Positions 11,870 to 23,504 of a DNA stretch of 64,000 bases are shown one piece after another. Location: NCBI RefSeq assembly GCF_904849725.1, contig NC_058522.1, forward strand, positions 233,529,084 through 233,593,083. Direction: 5' to 3'. The position numbers and the translations under genes were made by a program. Origin of the DNA: Hordeum vulgare subsp. vulgare (Eukaryota; Streptophyta; Magnoliopsida; Poales; Poaceae). Under the pieces are notes generated by a model that ran no database searches, had not been told where the DNA came from, and worked only from the letters and a program-made list of their open reading frames with translations. Every line of letters starts with the position of its first letter. Position 1 is the first letter of the stretch.

Positions 11870-14800
11870 CTAAGACTGAAAGAAATCGGGAAATTCGGAA
11901 CGGAGGTGATCCTCGCGTTCCCACGTAGCCTCTTTATCGGAATGGTGTGACCACTGCACTTTGAGAAACTTGACAGACTTGTTACGGGTCTTGCGCTCAG
12001 TCGCCTTGAGAACCGCAACTGGATGCTCACGATAAGAAAGGTCAGGCTGACGATCGATATATTGAAGATGCACAGTGTGCTCGGGGTTCTTGAAACACCT
12101 CCGAAGCTGAGAAACATGGAACACATCATGGACATTTGCAAAGGTTGACGGAAGCTCGAGCTGGTACGCGAGGTCGCCCCTCTTGCCAATCACTCTGAAT
12201 GGACCAACGAAATGAGGCGCAAGCTTGCCTTTGATGCCAAAGCGCTGCATACCCTTCATAGGCAACACCTTGAGATAGACAAAATCATCAAGCTCATACG
12301 ACATGTCATGGTGCTTGCTATCGTAATAGCTCTTCTGACGGGACTGAGCTGCTCTGAGGTTGTCACGAATGATCCGACACATCTCCTCAGCTTCTTCTAT
12401 CATATCATTGCCAAGGATCTGACGCTCGCCTGTCTGGGACCAGTTGAGCGGAGTACAGCACTTCCTGCCATAGAGAATTTCAAACGGAGCCTTGCCAGAA
12501 CTAGCTTGATAACTGTTGTTATACGAGAACTCCGCGAAAGGCATACAATCCTCCCACTTCATGCCAAAAGAGATAACACAGGCTCTCAACATATCCTCAA
12601 GAACTTGATTCACTCTCTCCACTTGACCACTAGTCTGAGGATGGGACGTTGTGCTGAAGCGGATCTTTGTGCCCATAGCAGACTCAAAGAAGTCCCAGAA
12701 CTTGGAAGTGAAGATACTTCCGTGATCTGACGAGATCATCATAGGTACACCATGCAAAGAGACAATCCTCGAGGTGTACAACTCTGCCAGCTGAGCTGCT
12801 GAAATGGACTCCTTAACTGGAAGGAAATGCGCCACTTTACTCAATTTGTCGATGACGACGAAGATAGCATCATTGCCCTTCTTGGACTTCGGAAACCCGG
12901 TGACGAAGTCCATCTCAATGTGATCAAACTTCCACTCGGGAATCGGCAAAGGCTGCAAGAAGCCCGCTGGTCTTTGATGTTCTGCTTTCACCCTTCGACA
13001 TACATCACACTCGTTTACGAATTGTGCAATTTCGCGTTTCATACGGGTCCACCAGAAAGTCTACTTCAAGTCATGGTACATTTTGGAACTTCCAGGATGA
13101 ATAGAGAGCAGAGAGTTATGAGCTTCTTCCATGATCACCTTCCTGAGATCACCTTTCGGGACGACAAGGCGGTCCTCGAAAAACAAAGTGTCCCTGACAT
13201 CAACAGTGAAACACTTATACTTGGGAACATTCTTTCCCACACCAATCTTGACCTTCTTCACCATAGTGTCAAGTAGCTGAGCTGCTCTGACATGATCTTC
13301 CAAGGTAGGAGAGATCTGAAGGTTCGCAAGAAAACCCTGAGGAACCAGCTGAAGATTGAGCTTCCTGAAAGACTCAGAAAGACCCGGCTGGAGAGGTTGC
13401 AGAATCAGACTGTTGCAATATGCCTTCCTGCTCAATACATCTTCCACAACATTTGCCTTGCCTGGCGTGTACTCAACACTCGGATTAAAATCCTGGAGCA
13501 TTTCCACCCAACGTGTTTGCCGAAGATTCAAGTTAGGCTGAGTGAAGATATACTTGAGGCTCTTGTGATCGGTGAAAACTTCAACCTTACGTTCCAACAA
13601 GAGATGTCTCCAAGTCATCAAGGCGTGCACAACAGCTGCTAGCTCGAGATCGTGCACAGGATAGTTCTTCTCCGCAGGCTTCAGCTGCCTGGAGGTATAA
13701 GCAACCACCTTCCTATCTTGCATCAAGACTGCACCGAAACCCTGGAGAGAATCATCGCAAAAAACCTGGTACGGCTTGGAATCATCCGGAGGAGCCAATA
13801 CTGGAGTGGAGATATGCTTCTCTTTGAGTGTATCGAAAGCCAGTTGACACTCTGGAGACCAAACATACTTGACACCCTTCTGAAGAAGACTAGAGAGCGG
13901 CTTGGCGATTTTGGAGAAGTTCTCAACGAATCTTCTGCAATATCCGGCAAGACCGAGAAAGCTTTGAAGCTGCTTCACATTCTACGGAGGTTCCCATTCA
14001 ACAATGGCTTGAACCTTGGACGGATCAACCTTAATGCCCTCGGAAGAGATAATATGCCCAAGATAAACCACTTCTTTCAGCCAGAACTCGCACTTGGAAA
14101 ACTTGGCATACAGCTTGTATTCTCTCAGTTTATCAAGCACCAACCTGAGATGTTTCTCATGTTCTTCCTCATCCTCAGAAAAGACCAGAATGTCATCGAG
14201 ATAGAGCAAGACAAACTCATTCTTGAATGGCGAGAAAATATAGTTCATCAACCGGCAAAAAGTCGGAGGAGCATTAGCTAGACCAAAAGACATGACCGTA
14301 TACTCATACGAGCCAAAACTGGTCCTGAATGCTGTCTTCGGAATGTCTTCCTCGCGAATGCGAATCTGATGATAGCCCATTCTGAGATCAAGCTTGGAGA
14401 ATACTTTAGCACCTTTTAGCTGTTTGAACAACTCGTTTATGTTCGGAAGTGGATATTTGTTCTTGATTGTCTTCTTGTTCAATGCGCGGTAATCGACACA
14501 CAACCGGTCCGAACCATCCTTCTTCTTGACAAACAGAACACCACATCCCCACAGAGACGAGCTTGGTCTGATCAAACCCAAACGCTCCTGCTCATCGAGT
14601 TGTTTCTTGAGTTCCTTCAACTCTTCTGGACCCAGCTTGTACGGCCGCTTGCACACTGGCTCTGTGCCTGGCTCAAGCTCAATGACGAACTCCACTTCGC
14701 GGTGCGGAGGCATGCCTCGCAGCTCTTCAGGAAACACGTCTTGATATTCGCAGACTACTGGAACTTGCTCAATGGGAGTGATCTCACCCTTTTCATTCAA

Positions 14801-16309
14801 GGAGAACAAGCGTATTGTGTCATCGCGTGCCGCGAATATAATCACATCCTCCGAAGAGTGGGTAAGTTTCACTTCTTTAGCTTCACAATCAATTGATGCC
14901 TTGTTCATGGCCAACCAGTCCATACCAAGGATCAAATCAATGTCGGAATTGCCCAAGACATACGGAGACGCTAGAAAAGAATAATTGCCCATCTTGATAG
15001 AAGCATCGGGAACTCTACAATTTGACCTCATCTGAGCAGCCGGAGAAACAACACCCAAAGGTCTATGCAAACTTGTCGAGGGAAAATCGTGCTTGAAGAA
15101 AAATGACTTTGACATAAAGCAATGCGAAGCACCAGAATCGAACAAGACTTTAGCAGGAAAATCATTGACTCAGAGATTACCCATGATCACATCTGATGAA
15201 TTTTCTGCCTCAGCTGCATTCACCATGTTGACTCGAGCTGATCTGGGGTTGAACTTAACGAGAGCATTGCTAGGAGGTTTGCCTGGAGGAGGAGGCGGCA
15301 GACGGAGCTGAGAAGTGCATTTGTTGGCATAGTGACCCTTCTGCCCACATTTGTGACAAGTGACATCTGCTGGCTGCCGGAACTGAATCTGAGGAGGCCC
15401 TTGCTTCTGATGCTGGTATCTCTGCTGGAAGCCAGGGTTGGGTGGGTGGGAAGAACCACGACCACCTGAGTGCTTCGGCTGCTGCGAGTGCCGAGGAGGA
15501 GGAGGAGAAACCCAAAACCTCTGTTGCTTCTGAACCACGTGAGTCGAGGAAGAGCTGTAATCTCTGAAGCGCTTCTTGGAGTTCTCCACCCTGAGCAAGG
15601 CTACCTCTACTCTGAGAGCTAAGTTGTAGAATTTGTCAAACTCCTCAGGATCGTGCAAAGCAAGTGCTAACTGCAAATCCTCCTTCAAGCCACCCCTGAA
15701 CTGGTAAATCTTGCTCTTCTCATCCGGAACATCCTGCAGCGCGTAACGGGCCAGCTCGTAGAACTCAACATTGTACTTGTACACAAAATTGCTGCCCTTC
15801 TTCAAACGCCTAAACTTCTCACGCATCTCCTCAACAAAACTGGAAGGGATGTAGTGGGACCTGAAGTCACGACAAAACTCGTCCCAAGACATCACCCTGC
15901 CACCTCTGGAGTCCTTAAGCTGCTGCCACCAAATAGAAGCCTGCCCCTTCAACTGAAACATTGCAAACTTGACATAGTCCTCCGGACGCACATTGCTACA
16001 CTCAAAATGCTTGTTCATATCACGGATCCAATCTTCCGCATCCAACGGCTGGTCGCAAGAAGTGAACGTCTTAGGCTGGTTTGACAGGAACTGACTCAGA
16101 CTGGCGAAGTGATTGCCACCCTGCTAGAAATGGCCCTGCTGATGATTGGCTCTCTCCTGGATCAACTGCAACAGCATCTGAGTGTTTGCATTAGTAGCTG
16201 CCATCATCGCCTGCCAGGCCTCTGCAGGAGGAGGCGGCGGCAGCGGAGGAGGAGGAGGTGGAGGCGGCATATCCTCACGTGCTGGGGTCTGACGAGTTGG
16301 TGGAGCCAT
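11870..16309 (-). pseudogene. gag-pol: Chromovirus gag-pol polyprotein, one frame with four nonsense codons
   Basis: The start is the ATG at 16309-16307 (MAPPTRQTPA), followed by a proline run. All segments share one frame of 1,480 codons. In order: gag with a CCHC knuckle (CHKCGQKGHYANKC, near 15350); aspartic protease (LFDSGASHC, near 15140); reverse transcriptase with YLDD (near 14190); RNase H; integrase with its HHCC region (near 13100-12970) and core Asp/Asp/Glu in MDFVTGF, SSDHGS and QVERVNQ; then a chromodomain-like tail (FLKVQWSHHSDKEATWERE, near 11930). In-frame stops are TAG at 16124, TGA at 15170, TAG at 13982 and TAG at 13061, with no frameshift. The length is normal for the family. 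It encoded particle proteins and enzymes for reverse transcription and integration, and cannot do so now. Confidence 0.93.
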
Positions 16310-17465
16310 CCTGAAGACGGACAACATATTAGTCCACAAAATAATTGAAGATATTGCTGAATCAAAAGACAGGATATCTGAATAGAATTTAGCATTGCAG
16401 TCGAACGACATAGCAAGAGTGCATCCTCAAAGTAACAGATGACAAAATTCCGATAAGGACCACTGTAACCAAGTGTGAGCTAGAGCTGCTCGGAACAAAC
16501 ATATGATCGAGATTTCCCAAACCTCAATCAAGCGTCTGTAGGAAGATAGTCCTATAAGATACCACTAGATATCCCACCTAGTTCAACAAAACAAAGGGTG
16601 CGTCTTGCAATTAGCCAGAACAAACTCATGAGAAAGATTTCGTCCGATATTTTCATGGACAGGATCGCACGGGCTCGATTTTACAGTAGCCATCAAGTGC
16701 AAGGCAGTGCACCCGACATACGAAGCGTCCCCGAGTCGTAGCAAGCTACAAGGACTCTTTAAGACACAATGTGTACCGCTGTAAGTCGACCGTGAACAAA
16801 CGAATCCACTATATGTCGATCCCCAACCTAACATCAAGCATTTGTTGGAAGATTGTCCTGTAAGTAACTACTTGAATTCCCACCTATGAATTCCCGAAAT
16901 AACTGGTCATGCAATCAGGCACACGGATACAAGGAGTATTTCACACAACTCCTAAACTAACCCGTCACCTGTATCACATCCTTCAACACACGACCAGTAT
17001 CTCGGACCTTCATCTACAACAGATCCTCGTGATCACAACGATACAAAGTGTGGTAATACCCCTGAACAATCTACACCAGTACCGGGGACATCGGAGTTAT
17101 CTCACCACTACCAGTATTGAAGCAATAACGAACACCCTCCGTTCTTAGATACTCAGAAATCTGAATGATGGCGATGTGCGCGATAATCCCTGGAGCTCAC
17201 CTCCCCTGATACTTAGAGCAGATAGGAGGCACCAGGACATGATTCCGTCACATCGAAATCATATAGATTTCACAAATACCCGCGTGATCCTAAAAAAATT
17301 TGAGCGAGAAAAGGAGTAGAGTTAAAGATTTCCTAATACGGGAACCTCACCAGAGCAAAGAAGAGGAGAAAAAAGAAACCTACTCTCCGATATAACTAAG
17401 ACTCAAAACATTTTCTAGACTCGACTCAGCCAGATACGATCACACAAAGGCTCCTATGGTCGTAA
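16310..17465 (-). other. Chromovirus 5' leader with internal repeat
   Basis: Untranslated DNA between the primer-binding site and gag. It contains a diverged direct repeat of about 60 bp: 16524-16590 resembles 16828-16890 (both around 'atcaagc...ggaagat.gtcct.taag'). The breakpoint of the partial second leader copy (6034) corresponds to 16814, close to the second unit, so this repeat may have helped the recombination. Confidence 0.6.
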
Positions 17466-17480
17466 GGCTCTGATTACCAA
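17466..17480 (-). promoter_or_regulatory. Primer-binding site, initiator-Met tRNA type with one extra base
   Basis: Minus sense TTGGTAATCAGAGCC lies 2 bp inside the 5' LTR end. The usual plant initiator-methionine site is TGGTATCAGAGCC; here one A is added after GGTA. The same variant occurs in the partial leader copy at 6699-6685, so it is shared by both copies and not a late mutation. Confidence 0.75.
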
Positions 17481-20400
17481 CTTGTAACGACCAAGATGCG
17501 GTCCTTTCCGATCTGGGGGTCGAGGCCCCCGAATAGGAAAGAAGCGCATCTAAGCGTTTCGCAAGCAAGTAACATAGCACAAAATAATAATACAAGTAGA
17601 CAATTCGGGATTCAACTGTCTTCTTATTAATAACTCAGAGGACAACACAGATAGAAACAAGGTAGTTCCGGTACGGACTACAAAACATGGAAAATGCTAT
17701 GCTACCCTGCTGCAGGCCCACGATCACGACCACGGCTCAGTCCTCTGTATAGTTCATGTAAAGGCGGTCTGTCTCCTCGTCGTACTGCCACGCCAGCTGG
17801 TGCCGTCGGGATCATCTGTCTCTGGGGTACCTGTACCTACTGGGAGTTTTGGAGGAATCTGTGAGCCACGGGGACTCAGCAATCTAAGACCTTGGTGCCA
17901 GAACTAGTCATGTTATTGGGTAAGGTAAGGGTGAAGTGTATCAGGCTGCAGTTACCTATGCTTGATCAAGGGCTAACTTACGCAAAGTAGAAGGGAAGGT
18001 GGTCTACACTAACGGTCGGATTTACTTGATCACTAAGTGATCCTGAACACCTACCTACGGCATTCATAACCCCACCGTGTTCCCGATCGAAGAGAGATCT
18101 TCGAAGGGATAGTCACGGTTACACACACAGTTGGCATTTTTATTAGTTTATGTTTAAGTTCTCTAATACCGGATGTTAACAAAATATTCCAAGTTGCCAC
18201 ATAACCGCGGGCACGGCTTTCCGAAATATTAAACCCTGCAGGGGTGCTCCAACTAGTCCATCACAAACGAACACAGGCCGCAAAGGCATCCTCTATCACG
18301 AATCTCGTGATCTCGTCGGATTCCTTAGAGGAAAACCTCAACTCTGGGGGAAACCAAAGCTTCACTGGGATTCCTATACGCAAGATATACCGCTAAGGTA
18401 AGACAAGGCTAGCAGGACCTCCCGACGTGTCGACGACCCTGATAAGAGTCGCGTATCTCAGTGTCAGGACACGCCGGATAAGCGAAGCGTACGGTGGCCA
18501 GAGAAATCTCCCGAGTTGCCCCGGGATGGCCCCACACGGTGCTCTAGTTTGGACCAACACTCATGAGAAGCACTGGCCCGGGTTGTTAATTAAGATCCTC
18601 GGGGTAGCTATTCCCTATGTAGTTTATTATTAAGTGATTAGCAAATTAACACCAATGTTGGGTCCTGCCGGACAAGCCTTAGCACTACGCGATTTATCGA
18701 GGGGGTCCCCATAACAACCCCGAACGTGTTAGGAGCGATCATTATGGATTCAAACACCGGTAACCGGTAAGTAACGCGGCAATAACGGAACAAAGCACCC
18801 GGCAAAAGGCTAGGCCTCCCGTCATTTACCAAGTATATAGGTGCATTAAATAAATAACAGAATTTAATATAATGATATCAAGCTCATGTCATCACATGAG
18901 TCAACACCTGCAACTAGCAACGCTAACATTAGTAGCTGAGCAAGCCTACTTAGCCATACAAGTTTGCTAGGAAGGAGTACGGTGTTTGGGCTCATGGCAT
19001 ATGAAGAGGCAATTTAAATTCAGTGGTAGGCAGCGAGCAATATGACATGGAAACGAAACTAGCATAACAAGTCTAGAGATGGAATCAAGGTCATATCATC
19101 TTGCCTGTGATATCCTCAGCTTGGAATGGTTCTGGTTCGTCCTGCACGTACTCTCCTGACTCCACGTATTCGTTCTCCGATCTCGGTGCTACCCAACACA
19201 AGAATAACAACCAATGAACAGCAGCACCACAAGATGCAACAATCACATGATGCATGAGATGAAAGTTGAGCATGCACCACTATTTCTATTACTAGCACAA
19301 GCAAAATAAACTACTGCAAGTTTCTGGACAGAACTGTGCACTAAGCTATTTTGACATGCATGGGAATGACATGAACAGATGCGGCTCGTGAAAACAGTGC
19401 AAGACCATATAAAGAACATTGCAAACGGAGCTACGGATCAACGGGAATCAACGAAAGAAGATATGAAGCTCTACGTGGAAGTTTCAACACCACACTCACA
19501 ATTGGCACAAATCTGGTATTCCCAGGTTGCCAAGACCTGTAACAACCCAACATGAATTGATTGGAGCAAGGGAGAACACCACAACATCAATTAAGCACAC
19601 ACTTTGATCAAAATGACAAAACTACATAATCTGCATCTTAGCTATTTGGGAGCTACATGCAACAAAGCTAGAGGCCTTCAAACATGACAAATAATATATG
19701 TGGCTGTTGCCAACCAAGAACACTACAAGCACCAGCAAGAATCACAGCAAAAGGAATTAAACTCTAGAAGATACAAGGCCACAAACTTTCCCAAAACCAT
19801 CAGATCTCAGGGACTTAGTGAAAATTCCTGCACCTGAGTTTCTGTCTCTGTCCTGAAGCTTTTTGACAGCAATCAAAACACAACCTACTGGACTCCAAAT
19901 GACTTGAAAATTGACAGGGAGCTTCACAAACATACCAGGTTCAAAATCCTAGCACCGAACTAAGGCTAGTGCTCAACAGAATGACCAGCACATCCTCATG
20001 TATAGGGGACGAAAATGTTTCCAGAATCCCAGACTTACTGAAATTTCAGAGTTCACTAATCTGGAATTTTTCCAGCCACATGCCCACTTTGTCTAGGCAT
20101 AGTTTGCACACACATAACACCAAGAGGTAATTGACACCACTATGGTGTAGAGCAAAACCCCTACTACTAACACACAAAAACTCATGCCCTTGGGCTCCAC
20201 CTATTCCATGGAATCAAAGACCAAACTTGCAACAAAACTGAATATGCAACTCCATAAAGTGCCCTTCTAAGATAACAACTACATCGAATGAGTTCATGTG
20301 CACAATGACAGAGTGACATGGGGGTTTGAACCCCATGTTTGTGTCATGCACATCAATAACACCAATGCTTATCACAAGCCAACCCCACACACACAACATG

Positions 20401-20835
20401 GTCTCTCTTCTATTAAACATGAGGAGGTACACACACACATTTCTAGCATAACATAAAGCTAGTCCTACTCAATCTAGTTAGAACATACAATAGCTACACT
20501 CCCATCATGAATCCAACACCATCACAAACTACTTCCACCAAAGCTTAAACTTCAAGGCTTGTGCAATCGCACAAGTAGGGGTGTAGGGTTACACGCACAC
20601 TTGCACACACACTCAACCTCAAGCACAAACTCACATGCACCTAGATCCACACCACTACTACCATCACACAAACCCTACATGCATGCCTTCTCTCACACCT
20701 CCATCAAACAACAGGGATGTTGAAAAAAAATAAGGCATTGGAACCCCATTGAACTAGGCATGGAGTAGTACACAAGGCAAGGGAAAACAAAGAAAACAAC
20801 AAGAAAGAAACAGGAAAAGAATTAGGGGCTCTCTG

Positions 20836-21048
20836 GGATTCGAACCCCAGAGACCCTGGTTCCACACCCACATACAATTCCACTGCGCTGCTCCAGTTTA
20901 CTCGACAGAGAGGGGAGCCCAACCAGGTTAAGGTGCCCTGATGCTGCTACTACTGAGCCGACGAAAACAACAAAAAGGGGAGGGTCTTCTCCCTGGGTCG
21001 AACCCACGACCTGCTGTTAGTAAGCCCAAGGTTCTGACCACTGCGCTA
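20836..21048 (-). other. tRNA-like (Pol III A/B box) modules in the 5' LTR
   Basis: This is the copy of the modules seen in the 3' LTR. A boxes lie at 21048-21038 and about 20889-20879, B boxes at 21005-20995 and 20846-20836. The box cores are unchanged between the two LTRs (one base differs next to the first A box), so the modules predate the insertion. Confidence 0.5.
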
Positions 21049-21757
21049 CAGATAGTCAACTGTTAGAACACGGGAGAACCGCGGCTAAGCTAGTATGGGC
21101 CCCTGAGCCTGTGCTCTGCACGCCGGCGTCTGGGAGGACGTCGGGCAGAACGCTGCTGCTGCTGCCCATGAAGGGAGCCACCTACACGCCCAATGTGCTG
21201 CACCACGAGGGGGAAGGCACCTCTGCTACCCAACATGCACACACAGCCGGCGTCTAGGGCACCACACCACGAGCACGACTACTCTCTCCTGCTGGCTACC
21301 GCGAACAGCGAGATACGAGGAGGGCCATGGCGGATCTAGACCGAGGGGGAAGGGAGGAAGAGGACCGGCTCACCTAGGGAACGGAAGGAGGCATCGATCG
21401 GAGGAGGAGGAAGACCGGAGAGGAAGAAGGTGCTCGGGGAAGTTCCTGCCCTGTCGAACCGAAGCAGGACGGAGAGACCACCGGGGCCGACCCGTAGACG
21501 GGCTCGTGCTCGTCGGTGAGGACGCTCCTCGTCCTCGGCGACAACGGGAATGGAGCGCGGGGTGCACCCCCGAGCCCCTGGACATGGCGGACTCGCCGGA
21601 CGGCGACGTACGCGGGGTAGACGCGGCGAGGTCCACCCTCTCTCTCTCTGCTGCTAGACTACATGCCTTACCAGGGAGAGGGAAGAGGAAAGGAGGGAGG
21701 TGGTGGCGCTGGGGAGAAGGAGAGGGAACCCTAGGGGAGGAGGAGGGTTCCCTTCCT

Positions 21758-21766
21758 CTTATATTA
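21758..21766 (-). promoter_or_regulatory. TATA-like box of the chromovirus 5' LTR
   Basis: Minus sense TAATATAAG is followed by a GC-rich, CT-rich stretch such as is usual for the transcribed leader of grass retrotransposons. Only the position and motif support it. Confidence 0.35.
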
Positions 21767-23504
21767 CCTCGGGGGAGGCGCTGGAGCCACAGGATCATGC
21801 CATGGCGAATCTGTGGAGGAGGTGGAGTCATACAGCATGACGTCGACGGGAGGAGGAAGAGGGATGGCGCTGGGCTGCTGCAACGAAGGGGTATTGGGCC
21901 AGGGAGGAGGTACTGGGCCCTGCTGAGTGGGAGGGAGCCCACTAGAGAAGGAAAAAAGAAACAGCCTTGGAATTATTCCTAATTAGGTTTAAAAAACAGA
22001 GAAAGAAAAGAAACTCTCAGGACTAATGCTGATTATAAAGCCAAAACAAAAAATGACCCTGGGCCTAAAAAGACCTAAGCTTTTACAATAAAATGCTAAA
22101 GGAATTTTATAGGGCATTTAAATAAATACAAAACAGCACTAAGTATACTGTTTTGTGATTTATAAACACCCTCAAGACCACAATAAAAACTCCACATCAT
22201 CACATCATCATCCCCATAATAACCTCTAAATAGAAGACATTTTAAAACAGCTCTTGTAAAGATGGAATCTTGAACAAAAGAAAATAGGAAAGGGAAAGGG
22301 TTTGAAATTTGCAAAGAGCTTTGGAATCCCAAGCAACCACTATTTCTACACACCATCATCACATGTTATCACAAGATCACATCCAACATCATGACCACAA
22401 ATACCACATGTAATCCAATGGCCACTTTGCCACAACAAGAGCACATGGGCATGCAATGATATGCTATGCATGCATGCATGAGAAGGAAATAGCAAGGAAC
22501 ACACATGAAATCATGGAACCAACTTAACATCATAATCTCTGACAAGCTGGACCCACATGCAACAGGTTCCAAATAGGGAAGGTTCTACACTTGGGGCATT
22601 ACATTCATCTAAATATATAGCTGCTTGTGAAGTCCGAATTACACAATTCATAATTCTTCGTAAGTAAGAAATGTTCTTTGTTACTTATGAGCTTCACAAT
22701 AAATTTTTGCCTCCTACCTTCCCCAAACTACTTTCTGAATACTTACACAAGTCTGTCTTTGCACACACACATTGGCTGAATTAACGGGGGGCTTGGTCTC
22801 CACAACCACCCCTTTTACACCGATATATTGTTGCTTCACTTGTGCGGGGTCTTCGATTTGCGTTATATGCATCAGTTTCGAACTATGTCTTTGTTCAAAT
22901 GTTGGGTTGCCTCGCTCCTGTGTTTACCCATTTATGTTCCGATAGTTCGGCTAAATGTGTAAAGGTAGAACGACTTGTATTTCCAGTTCGTCTGGTTAAG
23001 TACCTCAATGGACAGGGCCAAAAACTGAGCGGCTTGATAAATGAGAACTGTTCTACGATCTGAAGACAAGTGTCAAACTAAGGAACCGTTAGGGGTTCAT
23101 CGCTTTTCACGACAGGTTTTGAAGTCACTTAGGCCAAGTGATTCCAGGTTTTTTCACACCACGACATAAGCCGAAAATCACAAATTTTTAAAAGGGTTAT
23201 ACTTAGCACAAATGATCACGCTCTTATGGTCAAATGAAAGTATTAAAGCCCAATGGTCCGATTGCGTGGTTTTCTCCCGCATTACTGCCTTGATGGTGCC
23301 AAGAGGTCGGCTAAGGGTAACTATGCGGAAGTTGAAGACACCCTTGCTATAATCTGGCGGGGGGCTATAGCCGATGACTGGAAACTTTCAGTATTAAAAT
23401 AATCAAAATAAGAGTTGCAACTAAAAGGCATACAAAAAATGAAAGGCTTTGTATCATACAGGAACTTTTAGAGGATAGCATCCTCTAATCAAGCATTATG
23501 TCCT

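Larger units (their letters stand above)
6702..22603 (-). mobile_element. Ty3/Gypsy chromovirus (Tekay/Del-like) with 5.1 kb LTRs, inactive
   Basis: Read on the minus strand: 5' LTR 22603-17483, primer-binding site 17480-17466, leader, gag-pol 16309-11870, polypurine tract just before 11831, 3' LTR 11830-6702. Domain order is gag, protease, reverse transcriptase, RNase H, integrase, chromodomain-like tail, which is the Gypsy chromovirus order. Both LTRs begin TGTAATGCCCC and end GGTCGTTACA (minus sense). In a sample of about 400 bp the two LTRs differ at roughly 2-3% of positions by eye, which suggests an insertion of moderate age. I found no 5 bp target duplication: TTCAT follows 22603 while 6697-6701 is internal-type sequence. 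This agrees with the recombinant structure. Confidence 0.9.
17483..22603 (-). repeat. 5' LTR of the chromovirus
   Basis: This 5,121 bp repeat pairs with 6702-11830 at an offset of about 10.78 kb and has the same TG/CA ends. It holds the tRNA-like modules (20836-21048), a TATA-like box (21766-21758), and GC-rich probable leader DNA downstream of that box on the minus strand. Confidence 0.92.

Noticed and set aside
12212..14281. Plus-strand open frames across the chromovirus gag-pol
   Set aside because: They are shadows of the minus-strand polyprotein, whose protease, RT, RNase H and integrase motifs are unmistakable.
6702..22603. Standard single insertion of the chromovirus with a target duplication
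   Set aside because: The bases outside the two LTRs do not match (TTCAT on the right, leader sequence on the left), and internal DNA continues past the 3' LTR.
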